From: Verrucomicrobiota bacterium
GTDB taxonomy: Bacteria > Verrucomicrobiota > Verrucomicrobiia > Limisphaerales > JACRJY01
NCBI GenBank assembly: GCA_016235585.1
Contig: JACRJY010000086.1
Location: forward strand, 1 to 48,115
DNA length: 48,115 bases
Reading direction: 5' to 3'
Shown here: positions 1-7,460 of the stretch, in pieces
How positions within the stretch are numbered: the first letter of the stretch is position 1
Layout of the letters: every line of letters begins with the position of its first letter
Position numbers and translations under genes: made by a program
Notes under the pieces: generated by a model
Databases searched by the model: none
Told to the model about the DNA's origin: nothing
Seen by the model: only the letters and a program-made list of their open reading frames with translations

Positions 1-207
1 CCCGCCTCAGCTTTTTCCAGTCCGAGCGTCATCAGCCCCAAGCTGAGCGTGCCCAACGCCGAACGCATCTTCTTCATCCGCCACGCCCTGCGCGCCGGCT
101 TCACCATCGAGGAGATTTTCAACCTCACGAAAATTGACCGCTGGTTTTTGGTGCAGATCAAGGAGATCGTGGATTTTGAGGAGGAGTTGGCAGGGACGAG
201 GAATTGA
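1..207 (+). CDS. carB: Carbamoyl-phosphate synthase large subunit, C-terminal end of a split CarB (partial, 5' end outside window)
   Basis: The frame is open from the first base to TGA at 205-207. From residue 14 it reads like the end of the first synthetase half of Car[27 protein letters not shown] and [10 protein letters not shown] are family motifs. It stops near the place corresponding to residue ~500 of the ~1070-residue E. coli CarB, as in organisms where CarB is encoded as two separate proteins (for example Methanocaldococcus and Aquifex). CarB makes carbamoyl phosphate from glutamine-derived ammonia, bicarbonate and ATP for pyrimidines and arginine. The linker before KLSVPN differs from the second copy at 2432. 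A partner gene for the second half is not in the window. Whether this copy is full length cannot be seen. Confidence 0.75.
   Translation, partial: PASAFSSPSVISPKLSVPNAERIFFIRHALRAGFTIEEIFNLTKIDRWFLVQIKEIVDFEEELAGTRN
40..207 (+). repeat. Direct repeat, left copy of carB 3' end
   Basis: This 168-base stretch is repeated at 2432-2599 with 11 differences. Ten of these are synonymous and one changes Ala to Thr near the C-terminus. Both copies end in TGA. The two copies bracket the nuclease island. Confidence 0.9.
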
Positions 208-224
208 AGCAATCCTGAATTGGC

Positions 225-749
225 TTAATATCCAATGAGAACAATTCCTTTCAGAGGGAGTAGAAGTCGGTTGCTGATGTAAAGAGTTTCGAGAAAGTTA
301 TGAACTCGTTGGAAATCATCGTTCTCAATGTAGCTGTTTCGAACCGCCAGAACCAAGTATTCAACGCCATGCATCATGCAGGCTTGGAAGATGTCCTTTA
401 AGAATTGAAAGTTCAGGTAGGCTCTTCCAGCCTCTACCTCAATCACAATTTGGCCGTCCTTGCTCAAGGCATCAGCACCAAAAGACTTATCAATGTGATT
501 GTTTAGGCCGAACAAAACAGGGACAGGAATCTTTTCAGCCTTGGATTTTCCTGTTTCTACTTTGCATCCGATGGCTTCCAGGTGAGGGCGCAAGATTTTG
601 AGAACGCCGTCGCTGCTAAGATTGTGCTCTGAAGATTTGATGTCGGCGTGAACGCTTTCAAAGCATTTGACGATAGCCAAAAGCTCGTCCGTGATTCCAA
701 CGGACCTTGGAAACAACTGGTAGCGCAACATTGAGGAGAATTTCTCCAT
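225..749 (-). CDS. Hypothetical protein, possible PD-(D/E)XK-like nuclease
   Basis: 174 residues, ATG at 749. I do not recognise the family with certainty. The centre carries FGADALSKDGQIVIEVEAGRA, i.e. an acidic residue, a hydrophobic strand and then E-V-E. This resembles the D...(D/E)-x-(D/E/K) active site of PD-(D/E)XK enzymes, with E in place of K as in some restriction enzymes. It is followed by a helix (FQFLKDIFQACMMHG) and a strand (EYLVLAV), consistent with that fold. There is no signal peptide or membrane segment. GC content is clearly lower than in neighbouring housekeeping genes. It lies in the island between two carB 3' ends and shares it with an HNH endonuclease, so a defence or mobile-element role is plausible. 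The nuclease call is inference from the motif only. Confidence 0.55.
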   Translation of the reverse strand: MEKFSSMLRYQLFPRSVGITDELLAIVKCFESVHADIKSSEHNLSSDGVLKILRPHLEAIGCKVETGKSKAEKIPVPVLFGLNNHIDKSFGADALSKDGQIVIEVEAGRAYLNFQFLKDIFQACMMHGVEYLVLAVRNSYIENDDFQRVHNFLETLYISNRLLLPLKGIVLIGY

Positions 750-804
750 AGTGATGGGGCAATAGTGTCAGCTTCCTGTGGGTTGGTCACGCCGCAATTG
801 ACCA

Positions 805-1002
805 TCAGTTCAATTTTCGCGGCGAGGACGCGCCTTGACGAACGACTTCGAAGGCCAGACGTGCGGCATCCTCCAATTCCTCGCGATTCTGCCAGTCGAG
901 CGTCGAGTGGAAAATTCCGCTGCGCATCAAGTCTTCGATCTGCCAGACCTCGGCGTCAGTGCATCCCGTCGCCCGTTTAATGGTTTCAGAGAAAGTTGGC
1001 AT
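805..1002 (-). CDS. Small conserved protein of unknown function
   Basis: 65 residues, ATG at 1002, TGA at 805-807. The composition is that of a real helical protein: the core ATGCTDAEVWQIEDLMR, then GIFHSTLDW, then an ELEDAARLAFEVV helix. I recall similar short proteins with IFHSTLDWQ in other bacteria and phage, but know no function. Its start codon sits in the middle of a 20-base perfect palindrome (992-1011), suggesting that its expression is controlled at the start site. It lies 55 bases upstream of the 225-749 gene on the same strand, so the two may be co-transcribed. It could be an antitoxin-like or regulatory protein of the island, but nothing proves that. Confidence 0.6.
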   Translation of the reverse strand: MPTFSETIKRATGCTDAEVWQIEDLMRSGIFHSTLDWQNREELEDAARLAFEVVRQGASSPRKLN

Positions 1003-1033
1003 GCCAACTTTTACAAGTTCCGCATGGAACTTG
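992..1033. promoter_or_regulatory. Two adjacent perfect inverted repeats, candidate operator or hairpins
   Basis: 992-1011 is a perfect 20-base palindrome, AAAGTTGGCATGCCAACTTT, centred on the start codon of the minus-strand small gene. Immediately beside it, CAAGTTCC (1014-1021) and GGAACTTG (1026-1033) form an 8-base inverted repeat around GCAT. Both share the AAGTT/AACTT half-site. They lie between the divergent minus-strand gene pair and the HNH gene at 1114, a typical place for a regulator-binding site. Alternatively they may be RNA hairpins or remnants of a recombination site. Confidence 0.5.
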
Positions 1034-1113
1034 CCAACCCGAAGTTCCGCGCTTTTCCGAAAATCCTTTCAAGGATGATCTGGTTCAGTTGAACGGCTAT
1101 TACGCCTATTCTG

Positions 1114-2082
1114 ATGTCAGTCCAACGGCGCAACTTGGCAACGAGCCTCGTCCGGGCGCTCGGGAATTCCGTGGGTCGTGCGGTGGATTTGCGTGACGGT
1201 TGGCCGGCCCGGATTGAAGTCCTCAATGAGCAGTTCTGGCAACCGGTGGACTTGTATATCTCCACAATCAGCCCTCATGCGCGGAAAGATTATGAGTTTC
1301 GGTTTCAAAATCCCGCGCAAGAAGACCAGCGCCCAATCGTCCAGCAGGCGGGCGTGACGCCTTTGTTACTCGGCTTCACTGAAGATTGGGGCAAGCCAAT
1401 CTGCGTAGTGCCTGATGTTACAAGACGCATCGGCAGCAGAAATCGCTTCTCGATTCTCTTCCGTGACTCCCTCATTGAACAGGCCGTGACTCGCGGCTGG
1501 GCAGAATACCATTCTTCCACAGACGAAACGATTGTCGCGTTTCAAGCTGCGTTGCTTCCGGCTTATTTGAGTTTTCAAAACCTCGGCGCACGCGTCCCAA
1601 TCATTGGCATCACAAACGCCATTGAAAACACCGGCTTCAACGAAGCGGAGGATGAAACCGTCCGGCAGCGCGCCCGTGTGGCCGTTTCCCGTCTTGTTCG
1701 CGACTGGGCTTTTCGTCGCGACGTCGTTTCGGCATATGAGGGTCATTGCGCACTTTGCGGTTTGGATTGGGGATTGATCGAGGCAGCTCATATTTATCCA
1801 GCTTCCGCACCGAATTCACCGGACACAGTTCCAAATGGCCTCGGGTTGTGCGGCAACCATCATATTCTTCTCGACTCACATAAACTGCACGTTGATCCCC
1901 AGACCTTCAGGGTCAAAATCCATCCAGCAATTCGGGCGAATGCAAATTCGCCAGGGAGATTGTTCCTCGACAATACATTCACCGAATTAAAACTGCCGAC
2001 GAACAGATTGCATCGTCCGAGTTCTGAAATGTTGACCCGACGGTATGATTGGTATCGTGAGGTCTACAAGTGGGCCGCGTAA
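1114..2082 (+). CDS. HNH endonuclease domain protein
   Basis: 322 residues. The C-terminal third is an HNH nuclease module: CALCG near residue 213, EAAHIYPAS near 225 and [16 protein letters not shown] near 243-258. These supply the His-Asn-His/metal site and a zinc-knuckle Cys pair. The N-terminal ~190 residues match nothing I can name; they may recognise DNA or a modified base, as in type IV-like or restriction HNH proteins. The ATG at 1114 is chosen because no better in-frame start precedes it. No methyltransferase lies beside it, so it may act on modified or foreign DNA. The gene ends 13 bases before the carB fragment begins, and its base composition is AT-richer than the surroundings, as expected for an acquired gene. 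Confidence 0.8.
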   Translation: MSVQRRNLATSLVRALGNSVGRAVDLRDGWPARIEVLNEQFWQPVDLYISTISPHARKDYEFRFQNPAQEDQRPIVQQAGVTPLLLGFTEDWGKPICVVPDVTRRIGSRNRFSILFRDSLIEQAVTRGWAEYHSSTDETIVAFQAALLPAYLSFQNLGARVPIIGITNAIENTGFNEAEDETVRQRARVAVSRLVRDWAFRRDVVSAYEGHCALCGLDWGLIEAAHIYPASAPNSPDTVPNGLGLCGNHHILLDSHKLHVDPQTFRVKIHPAIRANANSPGRLFLDNTFTELKLPTNRLHRPSSEMLTRRYDWYREVYKWAA

Positions 2083-2095
2083 AATATTTCCCCCA

Positions 2096-2599
<504 letters not shown>

Positions 2600-2751
2600 T
2601 CGGCGTTTCCTTAATTCAGAATTCGCCCCGCCTCGGTGGTTAATCCTGAAGCAGCCCGATTTCCCGGCTCGGGTGCAAAATAGGGTTGCGGATTTCGGGC
2701 GGGGCCTTTCACATTGCCGCGCGGCGAAACCCAAACTGACCACCGACCATC

Positions 2752-3720
2752 ATGGCACCGAAGAAAAAACGCGCGGCGAATTCCTCCCGGCCTGTCTCCG
2801 TCGTCACCGGCGCGGCGGGCTTCCTCGGCTCGCACCTCACGGATTTGCTGCTGGCGCGCGGGCACCGCGTCATCGGCATTGACAACTTCGTCACCGGCTC
2901 GGTGCGGAACATTGATCACCTGGGCGGCAACGCGAACTTCAAATTCATCCAGCAGGATGTGACGGAATTTATTTTCCTGCACGACGCGGTGGATTTCGTG
3001 TGGCACTTCGCGTCGCCGGCCAGCCCGATTGACTACCTGGAGATTCCCATCCAGACGCTCAAGGTCGGTTCGCTCGGCACGCACAAGGCGCTGGGGCTGG
3101 CGAAAAACAAGGGGGCGCGGTTCCTCATCGCGAGCACGTCGGAGATTTACGGCGACCCGCTGGTGCATCCGCAGACGGAGGAATACTGGGGCAACGTGAG
3201 CACCATCGGCCCGCGCGGCTGCTACGACGAGTCGAAGCGCTTCGCCGAGGCGCTGACGATGGCGTATCACCGCGAGCACAAGATCGCGACGCGCATCGTG
3301 CGCATCTTCAACACCTACGGCCCGCGGATGCGCGTGAACGACGGGCGCGTGGTGCCGGCGTTCATCAGCCAGGCGCTTAAGAACAAACCGATCACGGTGT
3401 TCGGCGACGGGAAACAGACGCGGAGCTTCTGCTACTACGCGGATTTGATCGAGGGGATTTACCGGCTGATGATGAGCGACTACAATTTGCCGGTGAACAT
3501 CGGCAACCCGTGCGAGATGACGATGCTGCAGTTCGCGGAGGAGATCATCAAGGCCACGGGATCGAAGAGCAGAATTGTCCACCGGCCCCTGCCGCAGGAC
3601 GATCCGAAGCAGCGCAAACCGGACATCGCGAAGGCGAAGGCGCTGTTGAAATGGGAGCCGCAGGTGCCGCTGGCGCAGGGCCTGGTGAAGACGATCGAAT
3701 ACTTTCGCGGGAAAGTTTAG
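2752..3720 (+). CDS. UDP-glucuronate decarboxylase (UDP-xylose synthase), SDR family
   Basis: 322 residues, the usual length of the bacterial enzyme. An NAD-binding Rossmann loop [10 protein letters not shown] lies at residues 19-28. ASPASPIDY and [14 protein letters not shown] are typical of the UXS family. The catalytic YDESK has Tyr158 and Lys162, and [16 protein letters not shown] matches the sugar-nucleotide-binding end. It converts UDP-glucuronate to UDP-xylose with enzyme-bound NAD in the cytoplasm, supplying xylose for polysaccharide or glycoprotein synthesis. The basic N-terminus ([14 protein letters not shown]) precedes the fold. No glycosyltransferase lies next to it, so its product's destination is not shown here. 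A dTDP-glucose dehydratase-like activity is less likely given the UXS motifs. Confidence 0.9.
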   Translation: MAPKKKRAANSSRPVSVVTGAAGFLGSHLTDLLLARGHRVIGIDNFVTGSVRNIDHLGGNANFKFIQQDVTEFIFLHDAVDFVWHFASPASPIDYLEIPIQTLKVGSLGTHKALGLAKNKGARFLIASTSEIYGDPLVHPQTEEYWGNVSTIGPRGCYDESKRFAEALTMAYHREHKIATRIVRIFNTYGPRMRVNDGRVVPAFISQALKNKPITVFGDGKQTRSFCYYADLIEGIYRLMMSDYNLPVNIGNPCEMTMLQFAEEIIKATGSKSRIVHRPLPQDDPKQRKPDIAKAKALLKWEPQVPLAQGLVKTIEYFRGKV

Positions 3721-3885
3721 CTTGGCGCGGGCGCGGGCGCGGAGTTAAATCAGCGGACGACCTGATTTGATGTTGACCGTGCTGTGTAATTTCGTTACCC
3801 AAGCCGCTCGACTTTCAACCTGAACAAGTGCGCGGGAAGTTTTTTTGGAATTTTGCGGACGCGATCCTGGATCGCCTGAAACTGA

Positions 3886-5685
3886 ATGTTGCGCGGTAAA
3901 TCATTTTTGTGCCTCGATTTCGGGGCGGGCACCCTGAAGATGGCCGAGTTCGAGCCGGGCGAAGGGGATTCGCTGCGGCTCAAGCAGTTTGCCAGCAAGC
4001 CGCTCGGCCTTGAAGGCTCGCAGGACGAGACGCGCGAGGCCACGATCCTCGCCGCGATCAAGGAGCTGCTCGCCGCGAAGTCCTTCGGCGCGAGCCGCGC
4101 GAACATCTGCGCGCCCGGCTCGCAGGTCTTCGCCAAGTTCGTCAAGCTCCCGCCGGTGGACGCCGCCAAGGTCACGCAGATCATCCAATACGAGGCGCAG
4201 CAGAGCGTGCCGTTCAAGCTCGAGGAAGTGGTCTGGGACTATCAAATCCTCGGCGCGGCACCGGGCGGCGAACTGGAGGTGCTCCTCGCGGCGATCAAGT
4301 CCGAGATCGTCGAGGGGCTGTTCCGCACCGCCGAGCAGTCCGGACTGACATTGAACCTCGTGGATGTGTCCACGGCGGCGCTGTGCAATTCCTTCCGCTA
4401 TAATTACGGCGACATGGACGGCTGCACCATGCTGCTGGACATCGGCGCGAAGACGAGCAACCTGCTCTTCCTCGAAAAGGGCCGCATTTACTCCCGCAGC
4501 ATCAACATCGGCGCGAACGCCATCACGCAGGATTTCGCGGCGGAGTTCAAACTGCCGTTCAACGAGGCCGAGCGGCTCAAGATCGAGGAGGGCTTCGTGA
4601 GCCTCGGCGGCGCCTACGAGGAGCCGGACAACCCGGCGCAGGCGGCCATCTCAAAAATTTCGCGGCAGGTGATGACGCGCCTGCACATCCAGATGAACCA
4701 GACGATCCAGTTCTACCGCGGGCAGCAGGGCGGCTCGGCCCCGCAGCGGCTGTATCTGGCGGGCGGCGCCTCGATGATGCCCTACACGGCGCAGTTCTTC
4801 GGCGAGAAGCTCAACGTGCCGGTGGAGTATTTCAACCCGTTCCGCAACGTCCACGTGGACGAAGGCGTCTCCCTCGAGGAGCTGGCGAAGGTCGCGCACG
4901 CGTTCGGCGAGGTCGTCGGGCTGGGCATCCGCAACCTCGCGCACTGCCCGGTGGATCTGAACCTGATGCCGGGCAGCTACCTCCAGCGGCGCGCGTTCAA
5001 CCAGAAGAAACCGTATTTCATCGCCTCGGCGTTGAGCCTCGTCGCAGTGGTGCTGGCGTTCGGGTGGTTTGAGAACAAGACGGCGGACATCTACGCGGAG
5101 GCCGTCTCGCAGTTCACGGCGAACAAGGTCAAGGATTTGGAGGACCGGCTGGGCGAGCTCACCGTCGCCCAGAACAAGTTCAAGGCGGAGCAGGAGCAGC
5201 TTGGCAAATTCATGGAGGCGGTGGACGGGCGCTCGGCCTGGAGCGAAATCCTCGCCAACATCCGCGAGACGTTCATCAAGGCCGAGGACGCGCAGGACGC
5301 CGCGACGCTGGCGCAGAACGTGGACACTTTCTCCGGCGTGTGGATCGAGAGCTTCACGCCGGTGGTGCCGGAGAAGAAGGTCCAACGGCCCGGCGCGCTG
5401 CCGGTGCCCCGGCCGCCGCCGGACAATGATCCCGACAAGCCGTCCGTGCCCGACGACGCCATCTCCGAGATCAACCTCAAGTGCGAGGCCATCAACCTCG
5501 TGAGCCTTGCGCCGGACGCAAACACGAAGTTCCTCTTCGCCGTCGAGCAGGCGTTCAAGACCAACGCGATGTTTGATCCCAAGGGCACGGCGCTGGATCC
5601 CAACATCAAGGATCCGGAGCCGACGGTTTTCACCTTTGAGTTCGAGATGAAGCTCCAGCTCGCCAAGCCGATCAAATTGCGCTGA
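3886..5685 (+). CDS. pilM: PilM-like actin-fold ATPase fused to a PilN-like membrane segment
   Basis: 599 residues, much longer than a normal PilM (~350). The first ~350 residues are PilM/FtsA-like: LCLDFGAGTLKMAEF (phosphate 1 loop), VKLPPVDAAKVTQII, QQSVPFKLEEVVWDYQ, LLDIGAKTSNLL (phosphate 2) and YLAGGASMMP (adenosine loop). Then VDLNLMPGSYLQRR leads into a membrane helix (residues ~371-388) and a coiled coil (~400-445). This is the arrangement of PilN, whose NLLP motif binds PilM in other species. It is the inner-membrane platform of a type IV pilus or type II-like machine. It heads a four-gene run with spacings of 2, 4 and -4/+56 bases. The order matches the Akkermansia Amuc_1101-1098 locus; that synteny is my inference. 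Confidence 0.88.
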   Translation: MLRGKSFLCLDFGAGTLKMAEFEPGEGDSLRLKQFASKPLGLEGSQDETREATILAAIKELLAAKSFGASRANICAPGSQVFAKFVKLPPVDAAKVTQIIQYEAQQSVPFKLEEVVWDYQILGAAPGGELEVLLAAIKSEIVEGLFRTAEQSGLTLNLVDVSTAALCNSFRYNYGDMDGCTMLLDIGAKTSNLLFLEKGRIYSRSINIGANAITQDFAAEFKLPFNEAERLKIEEGFVSLGGAYEEPDNPAQAAISKISRQVMTRLHIQMNQTIQFYRGQQGGSAPQRLYLAGGASMMPYTAQFFGEKLNVPVEYFNPFRNVHVDEGVSLEELAKVAHAFGEVVGLGIRNLAHCPVDLNLMPGSYLQRRAFNQKKPYFIASALSLVAVVLAFGWFENKTADIYAEAVSQFTANKVKDLEDRLGELTVAQNKFKAEQEQLGKFMEAVDGRSAWSEILANIRETFIKAEDAQDAATLAQNVDTFSGVWIESFTPVVPEKKVQRPGALPVPRPPPDNDPDKPSVPDDAISEINLKCEAINLVSLAPDANTKFLFAVEQAFKTNAMFDPKGTALDPNIKDPEPTVFTFEFEMKLQLAKPIKLR

Positions 5686-5687
5686 TT

Positions 5688-6590
5688 ATGCCCTGGCTCC
5701 GAAGAAATTTATGGATGGTGCTGGGCGGGCTGGTGGCCGCCGGCCTGCTGGCCGCCGCCGTGCTGTATCTGCTCCAGGGCGTGCAGCGGGGGAACGCGCT
5801 GGAGGCGGAACTGGCGGCGCAGCTCGAAAAGCTGGCGAACATCAACAACGCCGAATTCACGGCCAGCCCGGCCAACGTCAAGCTCGCCCGGGAAAACACG
5901 GAGCGCGTCGCCGCGTTCCAGGCCGGGGCGCAGAAGATGCTGGTGGACGCGTCCATGCCGGAGCTGGACGACGCGAAGTTCCGCGCGCTGCTCGACACCG
6001 CCATTTATGAATTGAGCCGGGGATGCAGCAACGCCACCATCATCATCCCGCCGAAGTATGCGTTCACCTTCGGCGCGCAACTGGGCAAGCTCAAATACGC
6101 GCCGGGCAGCCTTGAACCGTGCTACCGGCAGTTGCAGGATCTTAAGGCGATCTCCGGCGTGCTCATCGCCGCCAAGATTCACTCCATCGAGAGCCTGCGC
6201 CGCGTGCGCGTGTCCGTGGACGACCCGAAGGGCGACAGCGCCTACCTCGAAGACCAGACGCTGCGGACGAACTCCTTCGCGGTCATCGCGCCGTATGAAG
6301 TCTCCTTCAAGGGCTTCAGCCCGGAGCTGGCGGCGGTGCTCAACGGCCTGGCGCGCACGCCGGAATTTTTCGTGGTCAAGAACCTCACCGTGCTGCCGGA
6401 AGGCGCGCGTGTGGCGGTGGATTCGACGACGATGACAAATCCCGCACCGCCGGTGGTGACGGGAAGTGGTGGCGGGAAGAAAGGCGCGGCCCCTCCGCCC
6501 GCCCAGCGCCGCGTCACCATTTTGGACGAGCGCCCGCTGCGGATCACGCTCTCGCTCGAATCCGTCCGCCCGCTGCAACCCGCGAAGTGA
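5688..6590 (+). CDS. Membrane-anchored periplasmic pilus-locus protein, Amuc_1100-like by position and architecture
   Basis: 300 residues, starting two bases after the PilM-like gene stops. The N-terminus has one membrane helix (residues ~8-29, MVLGGLVAAGLLAAAVLYLL), then a periplasmic coiled coil (~32-90) and an alpha/beta part. A Pro/Gly-rich stretch (GSGGGKKGAAPPPAQ) precedes the C-terminal strand ITLSLESVRPLQ. Length, topology and gene order match Akkermansia Amuc_1100 (317 residues), a PilO/PilN-like outer-surface protein. Direct sequence identity cannot be judged here. It probably links the inner-membrane PilM/PilN platform to the secretin. No enzyme motif is visible. Confidence 0.75.
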   Translation: MPWLRRNLWMVLGGLVAAGLLAAAVLYLLQGVQRGNALEAELAAQLEKLANINNAEFTASPANVKLARENTERVAAFQAGAQKMLVDASMPELDDAKFRALLDTAIYELSRGCSNATIIIPPKYAFTFGAQLGKLKYAPGSLEPCYRQLQDLKAISGVLIAAKIHSIESLRRVRVSVDDPKGDSAYLEDQTLRTNSFAVIAPYEVSFKGFSPELAAVLNGLARTPEFFVVKNLTVLPEGARVAVDSTTMTNPAPPVVTGSGGGKKGAAPPPAQRRVTILDERPLRITLSLESVRPLQPAK

Positions 6591-6594
6591 CGCC

Positions 6595-7404
6595 ATGGAA
6601 TTTTTGAAGAAACATTACGAGAAGCTCCTATTGAGCGTGGTGTTGCTCCTGCTCGCGGCGGCGGCGGCGTGGCTCTCCCTCCGCGTGAAGGCCAAGCAGG
6701 CGGAGCTCAAGGCCAAGACGCTCGAGGTGTTCAATCCGCAGGAAAAGCTTGTCCCCGCCGTGGACTTGAAGAAGGAGGAGGCCGTGCTGGCCGCCGTCAA
6801 GCAGCCGATCACGCTCGACCTCACGCTCTCGAACCACGTGTTCAACCCGGTGGTCTGGGTGAAGCTGCCGCCGAGCTACGACAAGATTCTCCCGATCAAA
6901 TCGCCGACGAACATCGGGCCGGGCCGGCTCGAGGTCACCAACCGCGCGCCGCTGCTGCTGACCATCGCGTTGGAGACCGTCACCGGCCAGAAGGAAAACA
7001 CCCGCTACGGAATCTCGATCAACAACGAGGCCCATCCCGTTCCCGCCCGGCGCAAGCTTCGTCGCGAGGCGCCGCTCAACGTCAAGAACGACCTCTTCAT
7101 CATCAAGCAGGCGGGCACCAACGCGGAGACGGGGCTGCTCACGCTGACCCTCGAGATTCTCAACAAGGACGTGATGGCCGAGCCGGAGCCGGTCACTTTC
7201 GCCAAGGGCAAGCCGTTCACCCGCGCGGTGGCCTACACGGTGGATCTGCGCTACCCGCCGGAGAACCTGTCCTTTCCGAAGCGGCGCAAGGGCGACGCGG
7301 CGGCCTTTGACGGCGACACCTACAATATCATTGCCATCGCGGAGAAGGAGATTACTATCCAGTCCGTCACGACCCAGAAAAAATACACGATACCGATTAA
7401 ATGA
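6595..7404 (+). CDS. Membrane-anchored periplasmic pilus-locus protein, Amuc_1099-like by position
   Basis: 269 residues from ATG 6595, four bases after the previous stop. One membrane helix occupies residues ~11-28 (LLLSVVLLLLAAAAAWLSL), followed by a short helix and then a beta-rich periplasmic region (ITLDLTLSNHVF, RLEVTNRAPLLL, GLLTLTLEIL, EITIQSVTTQKKYTIPIK). The final strand resembles the C-terminal repeat of PilP-type proteins that contact the secretin, but this is only a suggestion. Its TGA overlaps an ATG at 7401 in the next frame, consistent with translational coupling to the secretin gene. I found no catalytic motif. Confidence 0.72.
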   Translation: MEFLKKHYEKLLLSVVLLLLAAAAAWLSLRVKAKQAELKAKTLEVFNPQEKLVPAVDLKKEEAVLAAVKQPITLDLTLSNHVFNPVVWVKLPPSYDKILPIKSPTNIGPGRLEVTNRAPLLLTIALETVTGQKENTRYGISINNEAHPVPARRKLRREAPLNVKNDLFIIKQAGTNAETGLLTLTLEILNKDVMAEPEPVTFAKGKPFTRAVAYTVDLRYPPENLSFPKRRKGDAAAFDGDTYNIIAIAEKEITIQSVTTQKKYTIPIK

Positions 7405-7460
7405 TCGCCGTGAACCACGCGAAGCCCAGCTTTTTCCCGCGCTTGAAAACAATTTCATCC

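Noticed and set aside
2045-2095. Real start of a new gene at ATG 2045 leading into the carB fragment
   Set aside because: The first 17 codons overlap the HNH gene and show no similarity to CarB; homology begins at 2096.
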